64,000 nt of DNA, taken from Favolaschia claudopus. Lineage: Eukaryota > Basidiomycota > Agaricomycetes > Agaricales > Mycenaceae. Numbering within the stretch: the stretch's first letter is position 1; each line of letters opens with the position of its first letter. This document shows positions 46,982 through 58,060 of the stretch, one piece after another. Under the pieces are notes generated by a model. The model saw only the letters and a list, made by a program, of their open reading frames with translations, had not been told where the DNA came from and did not search any database. Location of the stretch: assembly GCA_037176885.1 (NCBI GenBank), contig JAWWNJ010000059.1, positions 1,302,001 through 1,366,000 on the forward strand, read 5' to 3'. The translations under genes were made by a program, and so were the position numbers.

Positions 46982-47430
46982 GGGCCTGATCGGGCCCGCG
47001 GTCTAAATCGACGGCTCAGCCAAATTTCAGCCGTCCAGTAACTCGGCCATTTCGGCCGTTAACCCAAAATCACGCCGTGACAATGGCAGTCATCAACACT
47101 CAATGTGGGCAGCGTCAAGACCATCCCGCCCCTCATCCCGCCCCTCCCGCACTTTGCTCTATCTCTCTCCGTGAATTGGGGAAAAAGAGTTTTCTTGGAC
47201 AAGAATTCAGAACAAATACATATATTCTTATCTATTTACGCGCGCCGGCAAAGAAGTAGAAAATGAGGCTAAAATAAGGTCCTCGTCGTCGAGGGCGGGG
47301 AGCAGACAGCGCCGACGATGACTTGATGTTGCCAGCTCACGATAGCAACGGTGTTGCGTTATGGTGACTGATGTGACCTCCCTACCTACCATACCTTACG
47401 GTAATTTAGACCGCGGGCCCGATCAGGCCC
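46982..47430. mobile_element. Harbinger-like MITE, 449 bp, TAA target duplication
   Basis: The ends share a perfect 27-bp inverted repeat starting GGGCCTGATCGGGCCC. TAA stands directly outside both ends (46979-46981 and 47431-47433). A 3-bp TAA duplication fits PIF/Harbinger or related superfamilies. The TIR sequence differs from the full Harbinger copies in the window, so it depends on another transposase. Confidence 0.85.
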
Positions 47431-47433
47431 TAA

Positions 47434-49298
47434 GATCTTCGAAACGGTCCTCAATGTGCATACTAGACTCCCCTTTGTTGCTGCCGAGCTGCCCACAACA
47501 TGACCAAATCATGTGCCGGGGCGGGCCGAGGTGGCAGTGCTGTGGCAGTGCATTCCAAATCTTTCGACAGATTTTTGGCATGGCGGTGGTCAGATACTGA
47601 TACTGACACTGACCGGAGTTTGAATTGCGGTCCGATCAATCCGCTGTCAGATTTGACAGATGCTCGGCCATTCCCGGCCGCCATCGTGAAGTTCAAGTTG
47701 AACTGTTTCTTGCGCGATTTTGAGGGAGACCATGTGTTTGCTTGAGTGCCCTTGAGAGTTAGACTCACAGAGCTATTTATATAGAGAAAATAATAAGACC
47801 TCAGAATCCATTCAGGGTGTTTACTTGCACAACAGGTTCAAGAGTGAATAACCAGAGGATCTGATTGCGGAATAATCCCGAGGTTTGAAGCCCTTCATTG
47901 TTTTGAAGCATCTACTCTGGTTGGAGAGCTTTGAGTGTTGTTGGAGTTGTCAGAAAAATTGTAATGGACAAATTTAGACTCGTCATCTCAGCTTCGTCGC
48001 AACGCGCTCGCAGGAAAACCAAATAGCCAATTGAATGCATTCGGCAGATTATGGAGAGCGTAGAGCTAGAGTTCTGGTAATAAGCACTGCGTTGATAAAG
48101 TCGTGAAGTAAAATTGGTGCGCGCTCTACAATCAACAGAAAATAAGGTTCAGAGAGCATTGATTTGCAAACAATTACCTGTCGAGTGTAAACATCTGCGT
48201 TTTGCGGCGTGCTCCCAATGACTTGTGCAACGTACCCGTGAAGTTGTCATTTGAGTTCAAGGCCCCGAAATGCCCGTTATTGGCGGAAAGTCTTCGTTTA
48301 TAACAAATCGGCGGAAATAGATATCAAGGACACAGCATAAAAACTGGCAAGGTGGGTGCCGTGCTGTGGCTAACATAATGCGGAAAGGTTTCTTTCTTAG
48401 GCGGTAGAAATTACCGTTGGGGGCAGACAGAGCTGCATTGAAAACACCTGATTTTATGGACTGACAGATATTTTGGTATCAGATACATATGTAGAAGATA
48501 GATACAAAGCTACCAACTTGCACAGGTGGGTACAGAGAACAGATCGATGCCGCACAGGCGGGACACAGAACAAGATGCACGCAACTGAAGCCAGTGCGAT
48601 CATTTCTGGTTCCAGATTCTTCTTGCCGCGCTGTGATTGCGAACCTTGGGGAGTGACAGAACCAAGTATATTAAGTCAAACCCTTTTCAGCAACTAGTTT
48701 GAATGGCAACTTCCACGAAAAATCCAGCCGCAAGCTTACATTGCCAGTTTTGACATCATTCGGGTGAATTGAGGAAGTTGGGTCGAGTATCCACGGGAAC
48801 CTGAGCAGAGTAGTTTCTAGAGAGATATATCAAACACTTTGGTGGCCTCGATCGACTAGAAAATGGCACGGGCCTGACGAAAAGAACGGAAAGTTGTCGA
48901 AAAGAAAGTCGAACCAACCAACACGTGAGCTGTCGTGATTGATCCTTATTTCGAACTCCGGTCAGTATCTGAACAGCTGATGCGAGTGGATTGGTCAACA
49001 ACCAGGGCAGGTAAATGCCCCTAGATATTTGGAAGGTCTTATGTACTATGAAAGACATTCCTCCCTTTATCTCAGACTTTTTGGCTCTAAAACGAGTATC
49101 TTTGGGCTTTATTTCAGTATCTAGCACAGAGACGGCAAGCCGTAACGTTGAAGCCGAACCATGACAGCAGCGCAAAAACGATGTCGGCCGAAAATGGATA
49201 CCGAGAAATATCCCCGAGATCCCCGAATCTCCCTCAATCTCCCGCAATATTTTCGTTTCTTTATTTTCTTTATTTTTTTATTTTGGTCCACCACCATC
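47434..49298. other. Intergenic, no gene recognised
   Basis: Frames such as 48756-49247 (minus) are open for over 150 codons but show no known motif. The segment ends at the target duplication of Harbinger copy 2. Confidence 0.4.
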
Positions 49299-49927
49299 AG
49301 TGGGTGACTTCCCATAGTACTAAATATTTTTTTTGGAATATATTTGCTTTTCCGGAGGAGATGCCGGGGGACCCCATCGGGCCCAGATCTCATTTCTCTC
49401 ACGTTTACCGCGTACTAGAGCTTGTTAAATGGTAAATCCCCCCGACCAGATTTAACAGCGCTGAATAAACCAACTTAACCGCCTATCCGACGCCTATCGC
49501 TGCTCACACCGACATCATGTCACATATGTGACAACTGGTCTCTTCCACCACCGCCGCCCTCACAAGCTCGCCTCCATCATGAACTCATTAATGCGCTCAC
49601 CATCTCGGTGGTCTCGGGGAGTGTATGCTTGTTGTCGGGGACTCTACCCTGACTTGCTTGCTTTATTGGAGTTCCTTTCATGACGCAACACCCTGACTTC
49701 GTACATCGGCTTTCTTCAATCGGATGGAAACACTGCAAACCCGTCGTTACACTCGCAAAACTTAATGCAACCCTGGCGCTTATCCTGCGGCGACCTGTTG
49801 CTCCAGTGGAAATCTCTCCATCATCCAACACAGCTCGCAGGGTCGTACTCGAGCCGCTGACGGCCGTCGAGCGCTGTTACCAGCCATCTGCGTCATTTAG
49901 CACCGAGACGTGTTGCGTAGAGGATGG

Positions 49928-49934
49928 TATATAA
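49928..49934 (+). promoter_or_regulatory. TATA box of the Myb-like gene (copy 2)
   Basis: TATATAA lies 86-92 bp before the start codon at 50020, with C/T-rich sequence in between. Confidence 0.55.
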
Positions 49935-50019
49935 CGGTGTGCTCTCCTGGTTCTTTCCTTAGTTCGACCTCGTCGTTCATTCCACTCCTTCAGCCTTTTC
50001 TTCGTCTCTCTCACTCTTA

Positions 50020-51606
50020 ATGTCTGATCCCTCTTCTCCTCCCTTCACTCAACACAACACTCAATTCATGCACGGCCCCGACGGCCACCCCTGGTACCGT
50101 GAAGGCTCTGGCCCTTGGATACCTGTGGTCATTGAGCCCGCTGTACGTCTTCAATCTTTTTTGCGATATATTGACAGCAATTAAAAACATGCAGGCCGCG
50201 CCTGCCCAGGCGCCCCAGCCCCAGCCCCTGCAGCCTGCTTTCCAACCTGGCGCGGGGTCTCAGGTAAGCGTCACAAATTCCTGATCTATTATCGTCAAAC
50301 TGACAGTGCCCAGCCCACCTTCAACGTCCCTGGCGCGAACACCCTTCCTATCGATCCCCGTCTTCACCCCTACGAATCCAACGGCCTTCCTCGTCTGCCC
50401 CCCTTCGAAGTCGCCACTACTGTTCTTGGAAAACCCGCCTCCAAGGTTGCCGGCGTTCGTCGCAAGGACAAGGGCAAGAAGCGCCAGCATTCCCCTGATT
50501 CTGAGGACGAGAGCGATGCTCCTCCTACAAAGCGCGGTCGTCCGCAGGGAGCTCACAACTACAATCAAGCCGACAAGAAGGCCGCTGCCCGATATACTCG
50601 GAAGATTCTGCCCATGGGGAGGGACGGATGGAAGGATGTGGCGACGCTGTACAATGGGTGGGCTGTGAAGAAAAATCGGCCGGAGCGCGATGCGAAGTCC
50701 TTGGAGGATAGACACAAACGGGTGCGTTATCCCAACTCAGCTCAACCAACTTTCTAACAAATTGTTTAGCTTCTGCGCATGAAAAAGCCCACCGGCTCCG
50801 GTACTTGCCCTCCGGAAGTTAAAGAGGCGCATGAAATCGAGGACCTGATCAACAACCGTGCCGACACTCGCGACCTCTCCGACTCCGACTCCGACATCGT
50901 CATATCCTCGGATGATGATGTTGCCGCCTCCATGAAGGGTCCCGTCCACACCGCAGTTGCTCGGCGCGCACCTTCCCCTGCCCCTCGTCGCTCTCGCATC
51001 AACGCCCCTGAGCTCGTCCAGGAGATCTCGAAAGCCTTCAATCCAAAGGTCACTCAGGCTCGCGACGCTGAACGTGCAGAGCGCTCGTCGCAGACCACCC
51101 AGATCCTCACTCTCTCGCAGCAGTTTCAACAGTCGCAAGCTTCTCTCGAGGCTCTTCGCACACAGATCTCCGTCATGCAGTCCCATATCCACGACGTGGA
51201 GCGCGCCCGGGATCGAGCCGAGTGGAAGCTCGAGCTGTACCAGTCCACCACAGCTCCCAGTGCTGCTGCTCCATCCCCTGTCGCAGCCCTTCCCCCTGTC
51301 GTCGCCCCACTGCGCCGTAGTCGCGCCGCTGTCTACAAGGAAAACCCTGACCTCATTCGCGTGGACGGGAAGGTTAAATATGAGCGCATTTATCCTGATG
51401 GCGGCGCCATGACCATATGGTATTCAGATCCCAGCGATGATGAAGGCGACAAGGAGAATGTCGACCCCCACTTCAGCGCCGACTTCGCCTCTGGCTTCAG
51501 TAATGACGACGACGACACCTTCCCCGCTCGTCTCGCCAGCTCTTCCAACACTGCTGCCTGCTCGTCCGCAGCCGGCTCATCGTCTTCCGCTGTTGAAGGT
51601 GCTTGA
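50020..51606 (+). CDS. Harbinger-associated Myb-like (DUF6818-type) DNA-binding protein (copy 2)
   Basis: Exons 50020-50142, 50195-50263, 50314-50721 and 50770-51606, 478 residues, identical in its frames to copy 1. The Myb-like region (about 139-205) has GRPQGAHNY at its start and W residues in GRDGWKDVA and YNGWAVKK. The segment KKPTGSGTCPPEVKEAHEIE directly after it is the usual continuation in this family. A long coiled coil suggests dimerisation. Expected to bind TIR or subterminal DNA and support the transposase encoded convergently on the minus strand. Confidence 0.85.
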
Positions 51607-51777
51607 GCTTTGAATACATGGTCTCTTTCCAACGTTGATATCTTGCTACTCGTTACAACCCACATCGTCTCGTTGCTTGCTTACCATACATTCTTTTAAT
51701 TACTGCTCTTGGTGTCGCTCCTTTACCTATACCCTCGAAGAGTATCTTGTCGTACATCGATACAAATCAAAAGTTGT

Positions 51778-53135
51778 TCATTCATAAATTGCTATGTTGT
51801 GAAATCGTGCGACTCGATCTGAACGACGCTGTTCACCAAACAGCATGCTCTCAAATCCACTCCAAACTGCTTCTTCCTCTCGGGTTTGTTTCCACAACGG
51901 CATATAGACACTGCGGATCTGGTTCATACCCACCAGCTCTGCGCGCACATTGTTGAGGCGGATACAAATCTCCAGCAAATCTCCTCGCTCCTTATTCCTC
52001 CCTATTTCCAACGGAATTCTGAGTCGACCAAAAGATCCTTGTAGGCCACGCATCCCCCATTCCGCTGTCTGCCGGTAGGACAGCAGTTCCCTGTCGAAGG
52101 CGAGTTTCTCCCTGATTTCAGCTCTTGTCCCGTGGATTTTCTGACCTGTCTTGATCGGAGCACGTATCTTTCCTTCAATCTGTTGTGCGCCTCGCGGGAA
52201 AGCTGTGTCTGCTACGAGATAGAACCCATCGGGAGTTCGGGTACGAAGCTTTTCATAAATAGCCCGAGCTACGCGTGAGTCGTGCCAGCTGCCTGGTGCA
52301 TTGGTTCGAGCAGCCAGCACAGTACCTATAGGCAGAAAATCAATGGATTGAAGTTTGTATGCACAATGGAGTGACCTTTCGGCGAGAACACAAGCACAGA
52401 GCTGACAAAGTGCTCGCAGAGCCATCCATTGTAGGTCGCATTTTCGATTTCAGTATCTGCAGATGTTTGACAAGGTAGATTGAGTCCATCGATGCTCCCA
52501 AAGGCACCGGTAAGGCGTGGATGGCGTTCCGTGATCAATTCGTTGTATTCTTCATATTCATCTACATCTGTGGGCCATTTGATCTTCGCAACGGGCATGC
52601 GACGGAGCACAAAGAGGAGGATTTCAAGTCCGAAACTGATGTAGCGAGAAATGGTGGTGGGTATACATGCAAAGATCTGCTGGAGACTGATCTCTCGCAT
52701 TGTCGAGTTCAGGTAATGGAGAATGAGACCCAAAGCGCCAGCAGCATCAAGAGAGCGACCTGCCGGCCGTGTTTTTCCTGTTGTTGACGCGTCTGGGCGC
52801 CTGATCGGGGTGGAGTTCCATGCATCATCAAAGCCCGCCTCGAGAATCGCGTCAAAAGTCGCGACATTAAAACCCATCGTGGTAATGTACGCGCGGTCGT
52901 TTCGCGTACGGTGCAGGACCTGCCAAGCAGTGGCGCCGCGGGGGTTTCGTAGCAATTGTGCACGGCAAAGGTACAATCTGCTTGGTCGCCTTCGCTCGAT
53001 CCGTAATCGTCGTGCTTCAATGGCGCCGAGAGCCATTATGGCAATTGCAGAGCATAGAAGCTGTTGCTCATCGTCCAGCGCGTCCTCCTCCATGTCCTCG
53101 AGTTCTTGAAGGCAAAAGAACGCGTCGATGTCCAT
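51778..53135 (-). CDS. Harbinger DDE transposase (copy 2)
   Basis: Exons 53135-52376 and 52325-51778 with a 50-bp intron, 435 residues, the same as copy 1 including D216, D269, D293 and E342. Having two uninterrupted copies suggests that the family was active recently. The 5' leader differs from copy 1 by one base (about 53233), outside this coding sequence. Confidence 0.93.
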
Positions 53136-53366
53136 AGGTGGTGAAGCGGGGACGTGTTTGTTGAAGGCTGAGCGTGTTGTATGGCATTCTTTGGCGGATC
53201 ATGCTTAAAGAGTGGAATGTATTGTGAAAAACGTTGAGAAAACAGGCAGATAGTCTTATGGTAAAAGCGGTGGATAGAATTTAAGAGCAAATACACATGC
53301 CGTCATTCGTTGGCACCCCGCCGATAATCAACAAAAACAATTTAGTGCTATGGGAAGTCACCCAGT

Positions 53367-54040
53367 ATCGGGCCAGATTTTTGGAAAACGCGCCGCTTGA
53401 CGGGAAAACACACTTCCTTGAAAATGTCACACTATTGTCACACCCGGTTATATCCTTTCTCCTGAGGCGTTTTTGGTCAAAACTCTTCGTAGAATGTCAT
53501 CTACTGCTCTGTAACTTCCATTTCTATGAAAAACCTTGGCCCTAAGTGGCCTATGGCTGACGGTATAAATGCGTGACAGATGACACTGTGACTGCTGACA
53601 TAAGGGTGGGTTCTCACGCTCTCCATCTTACTACTGTATCCTAACCCGTGATGTGTCCTTGACCCGTGAAGTGAACTCTTCTCTGATCCTCGCCCCGTTT
53701 TTTCTCTCCGGTGCTCAGAAAAAATCATCGACAATTCCTCTTGCAGCTTGACCCCGTATATCGATTTTAAGAGTCATACGTTGCATGTAGCGGACTAGAC
53801 AAATGAAAAGGATGTTTTTGTGACATTTTGTGACCCTGCCAAACGCCTGCCAAAATCGAGTTCACTTCGTGTCCCCACCTCGGAAGGTTCATCCTCCCAG
53901 CCGCGCCGACTCATAATTCCTCAAAATATTTAGGGATGTGTACTACAGGTGGCTATGTATGCACTTCAATGCCGAAGGAAAAATAGGTGGAATTTGGAAC
54001 AATATGGGCCTTCATCAATTTCGAGGACACATCAGGATAG
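53367..54040. other. Intergenic, no gene seen
   Basis: Right flank of Harbinger copy 2. Only short frames are present. Confidence 0.45.
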
Positions 54041-54300
54041 TACTGTACTAATTCGACCGGTTGTTCACGTTATGCGTGGCGGCCGGTCGTGAACTGAACT
54101 TTTTGAACTTGGTGACGGGTGACACCGAGATTTTTGGTCCAAAAAGGGCAAAAAAAATCTCCGGCCGGCATCTGCCGAGCAATGCCGGCTTACCATATAT
54201 GGTAGTTTTGATGTGATTGACGTGTTGTGAACAACTTGCCCAGTGAACAATTTGGGTGACGGGTGACACCCAGTGAACAACCGGTCGAATTAGTACAGTA
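54041..54300. mobile_element. 260-bp MITE with perfect 28-bp TIRs
   Basis: The ends TACTGTACTAATTCGACC and ten more bases are exact inverted repeats. TAG precedes the left end and GTAG follows the right, so a short duplication (TA or TAG) is likely but not certain. Inside, GTGACGGGTGACACC occurs twice. Non-coding. Confidence 0.75.
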
Positions 54301-54432
54301 GTAGCATAGGCGTTCGCCGAGCGCCTAAAGAGGCGTTGAGCGCCTACTCCTGACCCGTGGCGTACTTAAAGCATGTTGTTTGATTTTTGAATGAAGATTG
54401 AGCTCGTCGTGGTCGACGATCTGGAGGGCGGA

Positions 54433-54633
54433 TGTGACGGATCGCGTTCGCATCCGCTCACGGCGAGATCTGCCCGTGTCGTCCCCATGACTCCACGCAC
54501 ACAGCCTCGATCTTCCTGTATAAGTAGTTTAGTTCTTGTCGTAGTAGCTTTTCCCTTGGTCAATTTAGTACTTACACCAGTTCTCTCTTGATCCCTGTGT
54601 GCCGGAACTCGACTCCCCCTCGCTTCCGTCACA
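54433..54633 (+). repeat. Solo LTR-like sequence, 201 bp
   Basis: It starts TGTGACGG and ends CCGTCACA, perfect inverted LTR-type ends, and contains TATAAGTAGTTTAG as a TATA motif in the middle. The 3' half matches 42758-43071. No target duplication is clear and no internal region follows, so it would be an old solo LTR. Confidence 0.6.
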
Positions 54634-54994
54634 GGTATCAAGCACCGCTCCGAAAATTTGTGATTTCGGTTCAAGTAGAAAATCTTGAGTGCATACATAC
54701 TAGTAATGTAAATTGATGAAACGGATGTTGCTTCAGCTACGGGGAAAAATCGGTCATTTCGAGGGCTTTATTTCGCCGGAAATAGCCTAATTTTGCCGAG
54801 GGTTTTACTGGCCGTGGCCATCGGCTTTAATCGGTCTGGCGACCGATTTGCCATCACCCTTGGAATGGCGGGGTTGCCAGCCTACAAACGTTCGCATCCC
54901 CCTCCATTTACGCTCACTCACACGTTCCCAGTACCGCTATGTGTGCACATATGATATGCCGCTGCTGTTTGACATGAAAGCATGAATTTCATTA

Positions 54995-55194
54995 GCGGGT
55001 TTGTGCAAAGCGACCCGGGTCGCTTTGCGACCGCTCAGATCTCCACAACGAGCAGCCTCGGGTGTGAGGTCCCAGCGACCTAGGAATGCCCTAGGGCGAT
55101 ACTCTCCTAGGTCGCTTGGAGCTCATACCTGGTATCTGTTGTTGCGGAGATCTGAGCGGTTGAAAAGCGACCTGGGTCGCTCGCACAAACTCCC
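54995..55194. mobile_element. 200-bp TA-flanked MITE, copy B
   Basis: Ends GCGGGTTTGTGCAAAGCGAC and (reverse complement) GGGAGTTTGTGCGAGCGA, TA on both sides, same length as copy A at 7099-7298 but in opposite orientation. The interior has GACCTAGGAATGCCCTAGG and GGTCGCTTGGAGCTC, also found in copy A in reverse. Confidence 0.75.
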
Positions 55195-55389
55195 TATTGG
55201 CGAAGCTCGAGTAAAACCCAAGCAAAAGCACCGATATCTGGCACTAAAAGAGGTAGGCAGAAAAAAATCTCAGCCTGCGGCAGATCTGGGACTAGTCAAG
55301 CAGTGGTGGTGATTTAGTGGAGGGCACCATAACTAATTGCTACAGTGAAAATTCAAACGGCTCACTGTGATTGCGACACTAGAGTATAG

Positions 55390-55817
55390 GTCACCGATGC
55401 TGCAAGGCGCACGACTGCAAGACTCCGCTTGCATCCAACTGCCAGCATTTTTGTCCCGACCACCAGTACCCCAAATTGAAGTGTGCGGTAACGGTCTGCG
55501 AATCCGACAGCGTGAAGGGTCACCGAACTTGTGCTGATCCGGACCACCGCGCACTCGAAAGAGCATATTTTACCCGTGGTAAATCGCTTTACAAGTTGCC
55601 CTCACGTATAAAAAAAGCTGGGGTAGCCGTTCCTGCTGACTCCATGCCGGATGCCAGCAACAACGACGAAGATGATGACGACGAGGTGATCATAGAGAGC
55701 GGGACGGATGGCCCAATTCAGGCTGACTGCGACGGTAAAGCAGAGGGAGGGAATCGTCGCCTCCGTGCGTATTTTGGGACGCGTCGTACACACAATGAGC
55801 AGCTGATCATGCTGTGA
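55390..55817 (+). pseudogene. CxC6-type cysteine cluster fragment of a KDZ transposase protein
   Basis: The frame reads CCKAHDCKTPLASNCQHFC, PDHQYPKLKC, VTVCESDSVKGHRTC and ADPDHRALE. This regular cysteine/histidine array is of the type found with Kyakuja-Dileera-Zisupton (KDZ) transposases in mushrooms and thought to bind zinc. A linker with an acidic run follows, and then RLRAYFGTRRTHNEQL, the block that normally leads into further KDZ-associated sequence. Here it stops at 55815. The start is cut too: no exon is found upstream, where a MITE sits at 54995-55194. Only a fragment remains. Confidence 0.7.
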
Positions 55818-57513
55818 CGTCGTACACAAAATACTCCGAAGTAACGTTTAAACCAGGCGTTAGGTTACGATACTCGGGTGAGTGGGTTTGAAGTGCGTTC
55901 AGTCCAAAACCAACCCGAATAGGAAATGTTGTCGAGACAGATGAGAAGTCGATCCAGCGCGAAGAACTCGCTGTATTTCGATGCAACGCAGAGGGTCTTC
56001 AGAGAAGATGGTGATCTGTTGGTTGGAAGGTTAAAACAAGGTAAGGATCGATTTTACCGTTGGTTTTCTAAATCCAGAGTATTTAGACAGGAGGGCGAGT
56101 GTGGCAGATGAGTATGGGTTCCAAGATGTTATTCTTGCAAACCTCAGGCAAAGGAAACAGTCGGTTGGCACCAGACGTTATGTAGGAATGGGTAGTAATT
56201 GGTACGATGCTCTCGAGCAGCAACTATGAATAAATACAAAGAGGAGTACCGGTATTCTGGGTTATTGGGGGAGCTTGCTCCGGCAAAATAGCGATGTTGT
56301 GGGACTCAGGGGCTTGAAAGAAATAAAAATTGAAAAAGGAAAGAGGGAGGGAAGAAAAAGAGAGAACTCGCCTCTCACCTTCGTTTGACCTCCGGTTTTC
56401 GGTAGACACCAATCTTGATGATAGACTGACCCGCTGCTGTCGTAATACCGCGGAAGCACGCGTTCAACGTTGAGTTTGGCGCCGGCTCGACGAAAACGGA
56501 ATATTGGTGAGAAGTTGCCGTTTCCGATTAAATTTCACGGATTTTGCCGCGAATCTCGTGCGGAGAAAAAATAGCAACGGTCCAAAACGGGTTTTATTCC
56601 ACGGCCCGTTCAATGCCTGTGCCCGCATCAACCAAACATGCCACGAAACCCCGACGCTCTCAACGACTTCGACCTTCAAGTTAGCTTCAAGCTCGACAAG
56701 AGTGTGGTCTCAGAACTCTCCGTCGGCCGCAATAATCGTCGCTTGCTCTTGTTCTACGACTGTATCTGCGTCTTCCTCAACCTCTAGCTGCCTACGGATC
56801 GTTTTCGGCCTTCAGCAAGCCCGCCTACTCACCTCTGGATCTGGCTGCACCTCTGTGCTGATATAATCCCAAGCTTCAAGATCCTGGTATTCTCAAGAGT
56901 TCCGGTTTCTCCCCTGTTTTATGAGGTGCGTATGTCAACTCTATATTGTCTTTAGCGGAGGTTAACATTGTAATGCAACGCATAACTATCTGTGTTTGCC
57001 CCACCATACCACTCGCACCACCACACCCCACAACGTGCTGCTGCCGCCGCTGTCATACCCGCACCACACCGCGACGGCACCGCACCGAATTCGCGCCGCT
57101 CGCAGCCCGCCGCTGCCTTGTCAAATGACGAGGCCTCGCCGACCACATGCGACCCGATGCTACCGACACCGGCTCGCGTCCGCACCGCCGCATGTGCCGC
57201 CACCGTCGTCCATTTTGCCGACTGCGCCGACACCACGCCATTCCTACCGCGTCACCAAACTCCGAAGCCCCGCCGACCACCCACGACTCGACGTTACCCA
57301 TGCGCACACATATGCACCGCATCTACACCGCCGTCCTCTCGTCTTTGTTACCGACGCACGCGTACGCGCCTCACCGCCTTTCGGAGAAGATTGTTTGCGC
57401 GCTCGCAAGCACGATTGTCGACGCGCATGGGCTCCGCGTATCCAAGAATATGCACCATTTTAATGTAAACTACGTTATTACACTTGTAGAAACTAAAAAA
57501 AATGTATGTAGTA
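55818..57513. other. Intergenic; C-rich low-complexity stretch
   Basis: ATTGGGGGAGCTTGCTCC, the Helitron-like palindrome, occurs once at about 56264 without the rest of that 5' end. At 57000-57440 the plus strand is C-rich and all its frames stay open, giving His/Pro/Arg-rich peptides; this is a composition effect. No gene is recognised. Confidence 0.4.
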
Positions 57514-58039
57514 CTCGGCATTACCAAAAGTAACCGAATTTAGAAATGCCTTGCTTGCGAACAGCTAATACAGTTAGAAGTTAGTTCAACTGGTGGGAGA
57601 GAGGGGGGATAGTCATATGCTATTGCACATAACACGCGCCGAAGTTATTGGGCTTTCCCTGTGCTGATTATCTTTGTTTGTTTATTTATGTATCAAATCA
57701 ACACTTTCTTGCTCTGTTTTAGTACCCTCATTGAAGCATGAGGATAGCCCAGCAAAATCTGAGTTCTCAGGTACAGAGTTATGGGATAGTGGACCTATTT
57801 TCTAGGTACTCACCCACCTGAAATCCTGGTGACTGTGTTCCAAAAAAGGAAAACACGGCCAAATTAATGGTATTTCGAAGATTAATTTATTCACCCACTG
57901 TGTGACAGCTTAGCCCAAGTTTATATCATGAAAGTTGTAGCAAAAAAACTGTAAATGAACCCTTCATTGCTCAAAGTTCTTTGACCATCGTAATTTTGTG
58001 GGAAAAACCCCGAATTCGGTTACTTTTGGTAACTGCGAG
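57514..58039 (-). mobile_element. 526-bp TA-flanked MITE, copy 2
   Basis: Inverted copy of 8140-8665 with the same length and TA on both sides. It lies 21 bp beyond the stop codon of the DUF6729/exonuclease gene, so it may now provide that gene's 3' untranslated region or poly(A) site. Confidence 0.85.
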
Positions 58040-58060
58040 TATACAAAATATATATTTTCA

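Larger units (their letters stand above)
49302..53363 (-). mobile_element. PIF/Harbinger transposon, copy 2 (4,062 bp, inverted)
   Basis: This is the mirror of 21941-26002, with the same GGGTGACTTCCCATAG ends. The plus-strand flanks are AGT at 49299-49301 and 53364-53366, that is ACT in element orientation, as in copy 1. Both genes are intact and their reading frames identical to copy 1. Because the two copies are inverted and about 23.3 kb apart, recombination between them would invert the region in between. Confidence 0.95.

Noticed and set aside
56992..57533. Three overlapping plus-strand frames of 130-160 codons
   Set aside because: The stretch is C-rich, all plus frames are open together and give His/Pro/Arg-rich peptides. 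No splice or domain evidence.
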